Positions 16,021-26,036 of a stretch of DNA of 64,000 bases are shown here, piece after piece. The notes beneath the pieces were generated by a model that was given only the letters and a program-made list of their open reading frames with translations, was not told the origin of the DNA and did no database searches. The DNA comes from Albibacillus kandeliae (GTDB taxonomy: Bacteria; Pseudomonadota; Alphaproteobacteria; Rhodobacterales; Rhodobacteraceae), in NCBI RefSeq assembly GCF_003116585.1, contig NZ_QEHM01000012.1, positions 62,001 through 126,000 of the forward strand. The letters are read 5' to 3'. Made by a program: the position numbers and the translations under genes. Positions within the stretch are counted from its first letter, which is position 1, and the number at the start of each line of letters is the position of its first letter.

Positions 16021-17664
16021 TCACTTGACCGTGGTGCGCACCACGGGGCCCAGCCGCTCGGTATCGGCGTCGCTCCAGTCGTCCTGCCCGACGACACTGG
16101 CCCAGGCCCGGGCGTAGTCGCGCAGGGCGTAGTTGTGCCCGTGACCGTCGGGCATCACGGCCCCGAACTGCATGTCGATGGCGACCTGGAACAGGCTGAC
16201 CACCGGGCTCCACTGGAACAGGTCCGAGATATCGGGGCCGCGCGGGGGCCGGAACCAGTCCGGCTCGACCAGCCACATGGACTCGCGGAAGTACGAGATC
16301 GCGTCGGAGGGGTTCACCACGTAGACGATCCGCAGCGGCCCCCATGCCATGTCTTCGCCCGCCTCGTCCGAATAGGGCGTCAGCACCCGCACGAGCGAAC
16401 TGTCCTCGAAGACCGGCGACCATGCCGGAGAGCCCTCCGCGCGGTTCGACGCCACATTGCGCCAGATCGGGTTGCGAAAGGTCGGCCCGGCCCAGACGGC
16501 GCCCTGCACCGGGTCGCCCATGATGGAGGAGAACGAGATGCTGTTCTCGGACGCCAGAGAGCCGAGACTGAGACCGAAGAGATAGAGCGCCGGGCGCGTC
16601 GCGGGATCGAGGGTCCGCCAATGGCCATGAACGACGTTGAACAGCGCGCGGGCCGAGGTCCCGGCGCGGTCGGGTTCGAGGATCAGCGACATCGGGCTCG
16701 GCAGGTAGGAGTACTGCACCCCCACGATGGCGGTGTCGCCGTCCAGCATGACCTCCAGCGGTGCCAGCCCGTCGTTCTCCAGCCAGCCCGTCCCGGTCGG
16801 CGACGCGATGACGAGCACCCGGCGTTCAAAGGCCCCGGCCCGGATCAGTTCGTCCAGCGCCAGCCGGGCGGCGGCCTCGGGTTCATCCGAGGTGCGCAGA
16901 CCCACGTAGGCGCGGATCGGCTCCTTCGCGGGCCGCCCCGTGAAGGCCGCGATCTCGGCGCCGCGCGGCCCCTCGTAGACAAAGAGCTTGCCCGCGTACC
17001 CCAGCCCGTCCCATGCTACGAACGACCCCGGCCCGCCCGAGCGGGTGGTCTCGGACGGCGGCACCGCGCCCTCCGGGTCCTCGGTGTCGATCGCCGCCTG
17101 CACCTCGTCCAGCGCGCTGATCATGCGCGAGATCAGCCAGCCATCGACCGAGGCGACCAGAAGGGCGAGGAACCCCGCGACCAGCAGGACCGAGGCATAG
17201 CGCCGCCCGATGTAGCGGCGGGACAGGCCGAGGATGAGGCCGATGGCCCGCGCCAGCAGCCAGCCGAGCGCGAGCAGCACCGCGCAGCACGCCACCGCGA
17301 CGACGAACAGCAACACGTAGCTGCTCTCCTCCAACGGTGGCAGCCCGACAAGCGCGCGGGACTCGTCCTGCCAGTCCGACGAGGACCAGAAGTAATACCC
17401 AAGCCGCCCGGCGGTAATCAGCGTCACCGGCCAGAAGATCAGGTGCCGCAGCCGCTGCCCCATCACCGGCAATTCGAGGTAACGCCAGAGCAGCAGCCCC
17501 AGCATCCCGAGCCCATAGCCCGCCGCCAGCGTGGTTCCCGCCAGCAAGGCCTGAAACAGCCAAGGGCGCGGGATCATCGAGGGCGTGAAGGTCAGCGCGC
17601 AGAGCAGCCCGCCGAGATAGATGCCCAGCAGCGAAACCCGGGGCGCCCGGTTTCGCGCGCTCAT
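16021..17664 (-). CDS. Membrane alpha/beta-hydrolase family protein
   Basis: Protein of 547 residues with about four to five N-terminal transmembrane segments (residues 10-190) and a C-terminal alpha/beta-hydrolase domain. The nucleophile elbow GLSLGS is near residue 365. This layout fits the bacterial Abhydrolase_9 family, whose natural substrate is not known to me. I chose ATG 17664 because it overlaps the stop of the upstream permease gene as ATGA and begins a normal membrane-protein N-terminus. A longer open frame continues upstream but is only a shadow of the permease gene. The two genes probably form one transcription unit. Confidence 0.85.
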   Translation of the reverse strand: MSARNRAPRVSLLGIYLGGLLCALTFTPSMIPRPWLFQALLAGTTLAAGYGLGMLGLLLWRYLELPVMGQRLRHLIFWPVTLITAGRLGYYFWSSSDWQDESRALVGLPPLEESSYVLLFVVAVACCAVLLALGWLLARAIGLILGLSRRYIGRRYASVLLVAGFLALLVASVDGWLISRMISALDEVQAAIDTEDPEGAVPPSETTRSGGPGSFVAWDGLGYAGKLFVYEGPRGAEIAAFTGRPAKEPIRAYVGLRTSDEPEAAARLALDELIRAGAFERRVLVIASPTGTGWLENDGLAPLEVMLDGDTAIVGVQYSYLPSPMSLILEPDRAGTSARALFNVVHGHWRTLDPATRPALYLFGLSLGSLASENSISFSSIMGDPVQGAVWAGPTFRNPIWRNVASNRAEGSPAWSPVFEDSSLVRVLTPYSDEAGEDMAWGPLRIVYVVNPSDAISYFRESMWLVEPDWFRPPRGPDISDLFQWSPVVSLFQVAIDMQFGAVMPDGHGHNYALRDYARAWASVVGQDDWSDADTERLGPVVRTTVK

Positions 17665-18740
17665 TCCCCGCCCGCCCTCGGGCGGCTCTCGACCCGTTCG
17701 GCCAGCAGCATCGCAAGGAAGCGCGTCTGCGGAAAGCTGGCCAGCACGATGGAGAGGATCGCGGTCAGCGGAATGGCGAGGATCGCACCCGGAATGCCCC
17801 AGAAGGCCGACCAGAGCGACAGCGAGATCAGCACCACCAGCGGGCTGAGGTTCAACTGCCGCCCGATCAGGCGCGGCTCGACCACGTTGCCCATGATGAC
17901 CTGCGCCGTCACCAGCAGCGCCGCCAGCACGATCGACAGCGAGAGCGAGCCGAACTGCGCGACCGACAGCACCACCGGAAAGGCCACGCCGATGTAGCTG
18001 CCGATATAGGGAATGTAGTTCAGCAGCCCGATCATCACCGCCCAGAACAGCGCGAAATCCACCCCCAGCGCCCAGAGCACGACCCATGACAGCGCACCCA
18101 GCACGATGTTGATCACCGTCTTGACCGTCAGGTAGTCGCTGATCCGCCGGTTGATGTCCTCCAACATCTGGATGGTGCGCCGGGCCCGCTCGGGATCGTT
18201 CGAGATCGAGAGGATCTTGCGCTGCAGCGCGTGGCGCTCGGCCATGATGAAAGCCGCGTAAAGGACGACCACGAAGACGGTGGTGCCAACCTGCGTGAAA
18301 CCGCCCAGCAGCGACAGGAAGATGCGGCTGATGTCGATCCGCTCGATCGTCATCGCCCGGATCTCGTTCCAGATCTCCTGCTTGTCGAGCGAGAATTGCT
18401 GCGCGATCCGCGCCAGCAGCTGGTCGAGGTTGGCCTCGTAGGTGGGCGAGACCGCCGCGATCTCGCGCACGGTCGCCCCGATCAGGAAGGACAGGAACAC
18501 GAAGGCCAGCGAGAACCCGACAAGGACGAGAAAGCGCAGCACCGTCTCGGGCAGGAGCTTGAGCAGCGGCAGGCGGGCCAGCCCCTCGGTCGCCGCCAGC
18601 ATCAGGTAGACGATCAGCGTCGCGGTCACGATGGGCAGCAGGATGGCGCGACCGACAACCAGCAACCAGCCGACCGCAATCGTCAGCAGAAGGGCCAACA
18701 CGACGTTCTGGAACTGCAAGCTTTTCATCGCGGCGCGCAT
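17661..18740 (-). CDS. AI-2E family (PerM-like) transporter
   Basis: Inner-membrane protein of 359 residues with about eight transmembrane segments. The conserved block GLLNYIPYIGSYIG lies near residue 250 and is characteristic of the AI-2E/PerM family. Members export or exchange varied solutes, among them autoinducer-2 and sodium/proton; no substrate can be assigned here. I chose the ATG at 18740 because GGAAAGGG lies just before it. A second ATG at 18728 is possible. The stop overlaps the start of the hydrolase gene by 4 bases. Confidence 0.87.
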   Translation of the reverse strand: MRAAMKSLQFQNVVLALLLTIAVGWLLVVGRAILLPIVTATLIVYLMLAATEGLARLPLLKLLPETVLRFLVLVGFSLAFVFLSFLIGATVREIAAVSPTYEANLDQLLARIAQQFSLDKQEIWNEIRAMTIERIDISRIFLSLLGGFTQVGTTVFVVVLYAAFIMAERHALQRKILSISNDPERARRTIQMLEDINRRISDYLTVKTVINIVLGALSWVVLWALGVDFALFWAVMIGLLNYIPYIGSYIGVAFPVVLSVAQFGSLSLSIVLAALLVTAQVIMGNVVEPRLIGRQLNLSPLVVLISLSLWSAFWGIPGAILAIPLTAILSIVLASFPQTRFLAMLLAERVESRPRAGGE

Positions 18741-18813
18741 CACCCTTTCCGTTGGCCCAAGGCAAAGGTGTCGGGCCCGGCGTGTCAAGCCCGGCAACCT
18801 CGCAGGCGCGGGA

Positions 18814-20127
18814 TCAGGAGCGCAATGCGGTGACGACGGGCTGGCGCAGCACGACGGCGGCAGGAAGCAGCGAAAGCAGCAGCGTGACCGAGACGAAACC
18901 GGCGAGGAACTGCACCTCGCTCCAGCCGAGCGGTGCGGAGACAAGGATATCGGTCCGCGCGGTCACCACCCGCGAGAGCACCTCGGCCGCACCGGCCCCC
19001 ACAAGCACCCCGCCCGCGGCCCCGGCCAGCAGCAGCGTCGCACCAAAGGACCAAACCACGGCAAAGACGAACCGCGCGGGCGCGCCCAGCGCGCGGAGCA
19101 GCGCCAACTGCCGCTGGAACAGGCGCGACAGGATGAACAGGCCCAGCAGGACCGCCGCCGCGACGAGAACCTGCGTGACCAAGGCCATCAGCGACATGAT
19201 CTGCCGGACGTCGCCCAGCACCCGGTAGAGCTGTGCCAGCACGGCCCCGGGAAAGAAGGCCATTGTCTCGCGGTCGCGCTGGAACTGCGAGCGCAGCGCA
19301 TAGTTCGACCAGAGTTCGGAGGCGTGGACGACAATGGCAGGCGTCCCCGGAAAGTACGCCGCATCGAAGGGCGGCCCGATCTGCCCGGCCCGCTCCGGCG
19401 CGTGGCCGTCGGCCAGACCGTGAACCTCCCAGACGGCCTCGACCGGCACAAGGATCGCCCGGTCCCAGGGGGTGCCGGTCGGCGCGAGCCGTCCGACGAC
19501 ATCCAGATGCGCGGCGTCGTGGGCATCGTGGTCCGCCGCGTCCCCGTGACCGTGGGCAGGGCTGAACTCCCCCCCGATCTCCAGCGGGACCAGCGCGCCG
19601 ACGATGGCCTCCTCCGTGGTCTCCCACATCCGCCCCTCGATCCGTCCATCGCCAAGGTAACGCGCGAACTCCGCCGTCGTCCCGATCACCGAGGCCGCGC
19701 CGAAGCTGTCGCCAAAGGCCAAGGGCGCGGCGATCTCCACGTCCGGATGACCGGCGATCTCGTCATAGGTTGCGCCGTCGAGCAGCGGCATGTCGGAGGG
19801 TTGCAGGAAGACCGCCGCCAGCATCACCGTCAACTCGCTGCCGGGGGCCGAGACGATGAGGTCGAACTTGTCCGCCGCCTGCGCCGTGCCGCGCCGCAAC
19901 CCGCGCTCCTGCGCCAGGAGGCCAATGCCCATCCCGACTGAGATGGCAATCAGCAGCACGAAGAGCGCCGAGGCACCCCGAAACCGCCAGAGGATCGCCC
20001 TGACCAGCGGCCAGGGCGCGAAGCCGCGCAGGACGAAGCCCCCGACGACCAGTGCAGGCAACAGCAGGGCCACGGTCGTCAGGATGTCCTGCCACAGCAC
20101 CGGCACCATGTCCCATGCCGCGCTCAT
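18814..20127 (-). CDS. FtsX/LolC-type ABC permease with histidine-rich loop
   Basis: Inner-membrane permease of 437 residues: one N-terminal helix (about 20-40), a second near 50-68, a large periplasmic domain, then three C-terminal helices (about 325-430). The periplasmic part holds a histidine-rich stretch near residues 190-210 (seven His mixed with Asp and Ala), which suggests metal binding. The start overlaps the stop of the LolD-like ATPase gene as ATGA. With that ATPase and the Tat protein it resembles zinc-linked ABC clusters of Vibrio (zrg genes). The metal link is inference. Confidence 0.82.
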   Translation of the reverse strand: MSAAWDMVPVLWQDILTTVALLLPALVVGGFVLRGFAPWPLVRAILWRFRGASALFVLLIAISVGMGIGLLAQERGLRRGTAQAADKFDLIVSAPGSELTVMLAAVFLQPSDMPLLDGATYDEIAGHPDVEIAAPLAFGDSFGAASVIGTTAEFARYLGDGRIEGRMWETTEEAIVGALVPLEIGGEFSPAHGHGDAADHDAHDAAHLDVVGRLAPTGTPWDRAILVPVEAVWEVHGLADGHAPERAGQIGPPFDAAYFPGTPAIVVHASELWSNYALRSQFQRDRETMAFFPGAVLAQLYRVLGDVRQIMSLMALVTQVLVAAAVLLGLFILSRLFQRQLALLRALGAPARFVFAVVWSFGATLLLAGAAGGVLVGAGAAEVLSRVVTARTDILVSAPLGWSEVQFLAGFVSVTLLLSLLPAAVVLRQPVVTALRS

Positions 20128-20807
20128 GCCGTTGCCTCCCGGTCGCCGGTCACCGCGCCATCGGTGATGGTCAGCACCCGGTCCATCCGCGCGATCAGCC
20201 GCGCATCATGGCTCACCGCGATCAGAGTGGTGCCGGTCTCGCGCGCGAGTGCGACGAGGTCGTCGACCAGCCGGTCCGCCGCCGCGCGGTCAAGGCTGGC
20301 CGTGGGCTCGTCGGCAAGGAGAACCGGCGCCTCGGCGGCCATGGCGCGCGCGATGGCGACCCGCTGCCGCTCGCCACCCGAGAAGCTCGCCACCCGGCGC
20401 CCCGCCGTCCCGCCGAGCCCCAGCCGGTCCAGCCTGTCCCGGGCTCGCGCACGCACGCCAGCCCGTTCGCCCCGCCCCCGGAACAGGGCCGAGAGCGCAG
20501 CATTGTCCACCGCGCCGAGTTCCTCGAACAGCAGGTAGTCCTGAAAGATCATGCCGATGGAGTCGGCCCGGAACCGCGCCCGCCCCTCGGCGCGGAGACT
20601 GGCAAGGTCCACCTCGCCCCAGCGGATGCTGCCCGCGACGTCCAGCAACCCGGCCAGCGCATAGAGCAGGGTCGACTTGCCCGCGCCGGAGGGACCTTCG
20701 ACCCCGACCAGCGCACCGGCAGGCAACGAGAGCTCCGGCACCGAGAGCAGAACCCGCCCGCGCCCGCCCGGGACAACCAGCCCCTCGATCTTCAGCGGCA
20801 GTCCCAT
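20124..20807 (-). CDS. LolD/MacB-type ABC ATPase
   Basis: Stand-alone ATPase of 227 residues for the FtsX-type permease downstream. Walker A GPSGAGKS lies near residues 36-43, signature FSGGERQR near 140, and Walker B LLADEP near 163. The length and sequence place it in the LolD/FtsE-like group. It begins 4 bases after the Tat protein gene and overlaps the permease gene by 4 bases, so the three genes form one unit. Confidence 0.88.
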   Translation of the reverse strand: MGLPLKIEGLVVPGGRGRVLLSVPELSLPAGALVGVEGPSGAGKSTLLYALAGLLDVAGSIRWGEVDLASLRAEGRARFRADSIGMIFQDYLLFEELGAVDNAALSALFRGRGERAGVRARARDRLDRLGLGGTAGRRVASFSGGERQRVAIARAMAAEAPVLLADEPTASLDRAAADRLVDDLVALARETGTTLIAVSHDARLIARMDRVLTITDGAVTGDREATA

Positions 20808-20811
20808 CCGG

Positions 20812-21231
20812 TCACTCGTAGCTCGAATCCATCAGCCGCACGAGACTCAGGAACCCCGTCTCATCGTCGCGATGACTGCCAAGTTCGAGCACGCCCGAGG
20901 CTGTGATCTTGCGGTTGAACGGAACCACGTCCACCACCCGCCGGGTATAGACCGCGAGGATATCCTCCGGCCATTCCGCCTCGGTCTCGCAGAACGGGCA
21001 GACCGACATCGGGATCCGGGTCAGAACGAAGAACCTGCTTTCCGCCTTCAGCGGCGGCGCCATGTAGCCCTCGACCGAGATGCGCGTCCCCTCGCTGCTC
21101 TTGGCCAGCTCGGACATCGCGTGCCGGTCATAGAGTTCGCGCAGCTTGATCGGCCCCTCCGAGGCGCGCAGCGCGGGCGCGGCAAGGGGCGTCGCGAGCG
21201 AGGCTGCCAGAAATCGGCGCCGTGTCAGCAT
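20812..21231 (-). CDS. Tat-exported protein with CPFC motif, DUF3299-like
   Basis: Small periplasmic protein of 139 residues. The twin-arginine signal MLTRRRFLAAS opens it, and AAGGAGA stands 8 bases before the ATG at 21231. The mature part has EGYMAPP and a CPFC motif near residue 78, and it resembles DUF3299-type proteins found beside LolD/FtsX ABC genes. The C-x2-C could bind a metal or form a disulphide. Its position at the head of the ABC unit suggests that it supplies or receives the transported substrate. The family match is by eye and tentative. Confidence 0.68.
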   Translation of the reverse strand: MLTRRRFLAASLATPLAAPALRASEGPIKLRELYDRHAMSELAKSSEGTRISVEGYMAPPLKAESRFFVLTRIPMSVCPFCETEAEWPEDILAVYTRRVVDVVPFNRKITASGVLELGSHRDDETGFLSLVRLMDSSYE

Positions 21232-21287
21232 CGGGTCTTCTCCTTCGGTCGTCGTCTCCGCTCCGCCACGTGGCGGGCGGAAACGCT

Positions 21288-21314
21288 GCAAGGGGCCCAA
21301 GCCGGGCCCCTTGC
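21288..21314 (-). terminator. Terminator after alkaline phosphatase
   Basis: Perfect 11-base stem GCAAGGGGCCC / GGGCCCCTTGC with a 5-base loop, 20 bases past the phoA-like stop codon. It separates the phosphatase from the ABC unit downstream. Only a short T stretch follows on the minus strand. Confidence 0.75.
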
Positions 21315-21333
21315 GATCACCTTACCGCCGCGA

Positions 21334-22830
21334 TCACTCGGCGTTGATGGCGTAGTTCATCACGTGGAAGATCACGTTCTGCTCGATGGTCCCGTCCACC
21401 AGATGCGCCCAGGGGCCTTTGGCGTAGACGGCCACGTCTTCGCCCGAGTGGCTCTCCGACGACATCGGGATCAGCGCCTGCTGGATGTAGTCGACGTCGC
21501 GCGCCTCCTCCTCGGTCACTTCGGGGCGCGACCCGGCGTAGTCGTTCTGGCCCTCGGCCTTCACCAGCACTGAACCCGGACCGTTGAGGTAGCCGATCAC
21601 CGAGTAGGGCTTGCCGTCATCGCCCAGCAGCAGCTCGTCCGAGTGCTTGATACCGGTCTTGGCAACGTCGTAGCACAGCCCGTCGATCGGGGTGCCGCGA
21701 CCGCAGTAACCGTTGAAGGCGATGGCATGCTCGTGGTCGGCGGTGACGATCAGCAGCGTGTCGGCATCGTCGGTCAGCTCGTCCGCCATCGCGATGGCCT
21801 CGGCAAAGGCGACGCCGTCACGCAGGGTGCGGCCCGCGTTGCCCGCGTGGTTGCCGTGATCGACGCGGCCCGCTTCGATCTCGAGGTAGTAACCGTTCTC
21901 GTTCTGGCTCAGGAACTCGATCGCCTTCTTGGTCATGTCAGCCAGCGACGGCTCGGTCTCGGGCCGGTCGGCCTCGTAGGAGGCATGGCTGTCGGTCCAC
22001 ATGCCGAGGATCGGCTTGGACAGGTCGAGTGCATCGAGCTCGGCCTTGTTCGAGGCGTACTGGATGCCCGCGTCCTTGGCCTGCGCCAGCAGGTCGGTGC
22101 CGTCGGGGCGATGGCCCTTGCCGCCGTTCGGGGTCTCGGTGCCCTTGGGCACGAAGTAGCGCGAGCCGCCGCCCAGCGCGATGTCGATCATGCCCGACTG
22201 CATCGCGTCGATCATCTGCGCGGCAATGTCCTTCTGGGCGGTGCAACCCTCCGGCAGTTCGTCTTCCCAGTCGCGGCTGGCGGTCTTGGCATAGACGGCG
22301 GCGGGGGTGGCGTGGGTCAGGCGCGCGGTCGAGATCACGCCGACCGACTTGTCCATGCCGGTGACGATCTCGGCAAAGGTGGTCAGCTCGTTCCCGGCGA
22401 CGGTAGAACAATCGTCGTGCACGGCGCTCTCACCAAGGTTGATCAGGTTGAACCGCTGCTTGACGCCGGTGTTCATCGCGCCCGCGGTCGGGGCGGAGTC
22501 CGGGGTCTGGGCGTTGATGTTGTAGGTCTTGACCAGCGCCGAGTGGAACTCCGGCGTTTCCTGCGGCAGCACGTGCTCTTCCCCCATCTTGCCCTGAAGC
22601 TGACCGGCAAAGACGCGGGTGGCGTAGTTGGTGCCCACACCGTTGCCGTCCGCGATCATCAGGATCACGTTCTTGGCGCGCCCGGTGTTGTTCTGGCGGT
22701 CGAGAATGGCCTGGATGGTTTCCTGGCCCGCGATGAACCATTCGCTGTTGGCCTGCGGCAGGGTGCTGTCCTGCGCGGACGCGGCAGTCGCCGCGGCGAA
22801 GGCAAGGGCAGAGATGAGGGCACGTTTCAT
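21334..22830 (-). CDS. phoA: Alkaline phosphatase, PhoA type
   Basis: Periplasmic phosphomonoesterase of 498 residues that releases phosphate from organic esters. A Sec signal peptide (KRALISALAFAAATAASA) opens the protein. The metal site DGNGVG (near 61), nucleophile segment PDSAPTAGAM (near 110), and later metal ligands RVDHGNHAGN and TADHEHA are all present. The start ATG 22830 has AGGA 9 bases upstream; a TTG three codons earlier is less likely. Zinc and magnesium cofactors are expected. A terminator follows. Expression under phosphate limitation is likely from family knowledge, but I see no convincing Pho box. Confidence 0.92.
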   Translation of the reverse strand: MKRALISALAFAAATAASAQDSTLPQANSEWFIAGQETIQAILDRQNNTGRAKNVILMIADGNGVGTNYATRVFAGQLQGKMGEEHVLPQETPEFHSALVKTYNINAQTPDSAPTAGAMNTGVKQRFNLINLGESAVHDDCSTVAGNELTTFAEIVTGMDKSVGVISTARLTHATPAAVYAKTASRDWEDELPEGCTAQKDIAAQMIDAMQSGMIDIALGGGSRYFVPKGTETPNGGKGHRPDGTDLLAQAKDAGIQYASNKAELDALDLSKPILGMWTDSHASYEADRPETEPSLADMTKKAIEFLSQNENGYYLEIEAGRVDHGNHAGNAGRTLRDGVAFAEAIAMADELTDDADTLLIVTADHEHAIAFNGYCGRGTPIDGLCYDVAKTGIKHSDELLLGDDGKPYSVIGYLNGPGSVLVKAEGQNDYAGSRPEVTEEEARDVDYIQQALIPMSSESHSGEDVAVYAKGPWAHLVDGTIEQNVIFHVMNYAINAE

Positions 22831-22950
22831 GTTCGGCAATCCTTTGTCTGTCTCAGCGGCAAGTGCGCCGGGCTCCTTCGCCTCCCCTAGCCCGGCCTCT
22901 GTAACGTGGTCATGTCAGCCACCCCCGAGAGTCACCGACCGCCCGCGCTG

Positions 22951-23424
22951 TCAGGTTTCGGGCAGGTAGGCCTGCACGTCCTTGAGGCAGCGCAGGACAA
23001 AGCTTGACCGGGTGTGCCGGATGCCCCGGACCTTGTAGAGCTTTTCGCGCAGGAAACTCTCGTACCCCTTGGTGCCCGCCACCGCGACCTTGAGAAGATA
23101 GTCGAACTCGCCGGTGGTCAGATGAACCTCCAGCACCTCTGGCATCGACTGCATGGTCTTGCCGAAATCCTCCACGACCTCGTCGTCGTGACGGTCGAGG
23201 ATCACGTCGATCATCACGATCTCGGACGCGCCCAGCTGCTCTTGATCGAGAATGGCAGCATAGCCCCGGATGAAGCCCTGCTCTTGCAGGCGCCGCACCC
23301 GCTGCCAGCAGGGGCTGGGCGACAGCCCCACCTTCTGCGCGAGATCGGCGTTGGAGATCCGGCCATCCGTCGTCAGCTCGCGCAGAATCTTGCGGTCGAT
23401 ACGATCAAGCGCGTCATAGCTCAT
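22951..23424 (-). CDS. Lrp/AsnC-family regulator, probable BkdR
   Basis: Transcription factor of 157 residues: N-terminal helix-turn-helix (LDRIDRKIL at 6-14, then SNADLAQKVGLSPSPCWQR near 24-42) and a C-terminal RAM effector domain (about 65-150). ATG 23424 gives the normal family N-terminus. It is divergent from the branched-chain keto acid dehydrogenase genes. In Pseudomonas an Lrp-type protein, BkdR, activates the bkd operon in response to branched-chain amino acids, so the same role is likely here. The 146-base interval to the next gene should contain its binding sites. Confidence 0.9.
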   Translation of the reverse strand: MSYDALDRIDRKILRELTTDGRISNADLAQKVGLSPSPCWQRVRRLQEQGFIRGYAAILDQEQLGASEIVMIDVILDRHDDEVVEDFGKTMQSMPEVLEVHLTTGEFDYLLKVAVAGTKGYESFLREKLYKVRGIRHTRSSFVLRCLKDVQAYLPET

Positions 23425-23570
23425 TTGAAGAATCCTGTGCTGTCCAGGGAAAATTTGACAAAAGATACGTCTGAACAACCTTCCCGCACAACCGCATTCA
23501 AAAGAACATTCTGCGGCCACGGCGGTAGGATCGCGCCACCGGTGATCGTGACGAGGGAGGACGACGACAA

Positions 23571-25017
<1,447 letters not shown>

Positions 25018-25019
25018 TC

Positions 25020-26033
25020 ATGGCACGCATGACGATGATCGAGGCCATCCGCGACGCCCACACCGTGGCGATGGAACGCGACGACGACGTGGTCGTCCTG
25101 GGTGAGGACGTGGGCTACTTCGGCGGGGTGTTCCGCTGCACCGCCGGGCTGCAGAAACGCTTCGGGGTAGAGCGATGCTTTGACACCCCGATCAGCGAGC
25201 TGGGGATCGTGGGCACCGCCATCGGCATGGCCGCCTACGGGCTGAAACCCGTCGCCGAGATCCAGTTCGCCGACTACATGTACCCGGGCTACGACCAGAT
25301 CGTGTCCGAGGCCGCGCGGCTGCGGTACCGCTCGGCGGGCGAGTTCACCTGCCCGCTGGTGATCCGCATGCCCACGGGCGGCGGTATCTTCGGCGCCCAG
25401 ACCCACAGCCAGAGCCCGGAGGCGCTGTTCACCCACGTTGCGGGGCTGAAAACGGTGGTGCCGTCGAACCCGAGGGACGCCAAGGGCCTGCTGCTGGCCG
25501 CCATCGCAGACCCGGACCCGGTGATCTTTCTCGAACCCAAACGCCTCTACAACGGCCCCTTCGACGGGCATTTCGACCGGCCCTCGGTGCCCTGGTCGAA
25601 ACACCCGGCAGGCGAGGTCGAGACCGACTATTTCGAGGTGCCGCTGGGCAAGGCGGCCGTGGTGCGCGAGGGGTCGGCGGCGACGCTGATCACCTATGGC
25701 ACGATGGTCCACGTGGCACTGGCCGCCGTCGAGGAGAGCGGCGAGGACATCGAGGTGATCGACCTGCGCACGTTGTTGCCGCTGGACCTCGACACCATCA
25801 CCGCCTCGGTCGGCAAGACGGGCCGTTGCATCGTCCTGCACGAGGCGACCCTGACCTCGGGCTACGGCGCCGAGATCGTCGCGCTCGTGCAGCGCGACTG
25901 CTTCTACAGCCTCGAAGCGCCGGTGCTGCGGGTGGCGGGCTGGGACACGCCCTACCCGCACGCGCAGGAGTGGGATTACTTCCCCGGCCCCGACCGGGTG
26001 AAGCGGGCCATCGCCACCGTGCTGGAGGGCTGA
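25020..26033 (+). CDS. bkdA2: Branched-chain 2-oxoacid dehydrogenase E1 beta subunit
   Basis: Beta subunit of 337 residues that completes the E1 heterotetramer. GEDVGYFGGVFR (near 27-38), TPISELGIVG (about 57-66) and EIQFADYMYPG (about 80-90) are typical of transketolase-type beta subunits. It begins 2 bases after the E1 alpha stop and is followed by the E2 gene after 3 bases. Length and order match bkd operons of pseudomonads and alphaproteobacteria. Confidence 0.94.
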   Translation: MARMTMIEAIRDAHTVAMERDDDVVVLGEDVGYFGGVFRCTAGLQKRFGVERCFDTPISELGIVGTAIGMAAYGLKPVAEIQFADYMYPGYDQIVSEAARLRYRSAGEFTCPLVIRMPTGGGIFGAQTHSQSPEALFTHVAGLKTVVPSNPRDAKGLLLAAIADPDPVIFLEPKRLYNGPFDGHFDRPSVPWSKHPAGEVETDYFEVPLGKAAVVREGSAATLITYGTMVHVALAAVEESGEDIEVIDLRTLLPLDLDTITASVGKTGRCIVLHEATLTSGYGAEIVALVQRDCFYSLEAPVLRVAGWDTPYPHAQEWDYFPGPDRVKRAIATVLEG

Positions 26034-26036
26034 GAC

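Noticed and set aside
16021-18765. 914-codon frame spanning hydrolase and AI-2E genes
   Set aside because: Only the part from ATG 17664 is coding. The upstream part is a shadow of the AI-2E permease gene, which has clear family features in another frame.
22899-22918. Pho-box-like sequence CTGTAACGTGGTCATGTCAG upstream of alkaline phosphatase
   Set aside because: The two half-sites are imperfect and their spacing is 13 instead of 11 bases, so I do not call it a PhoB site.
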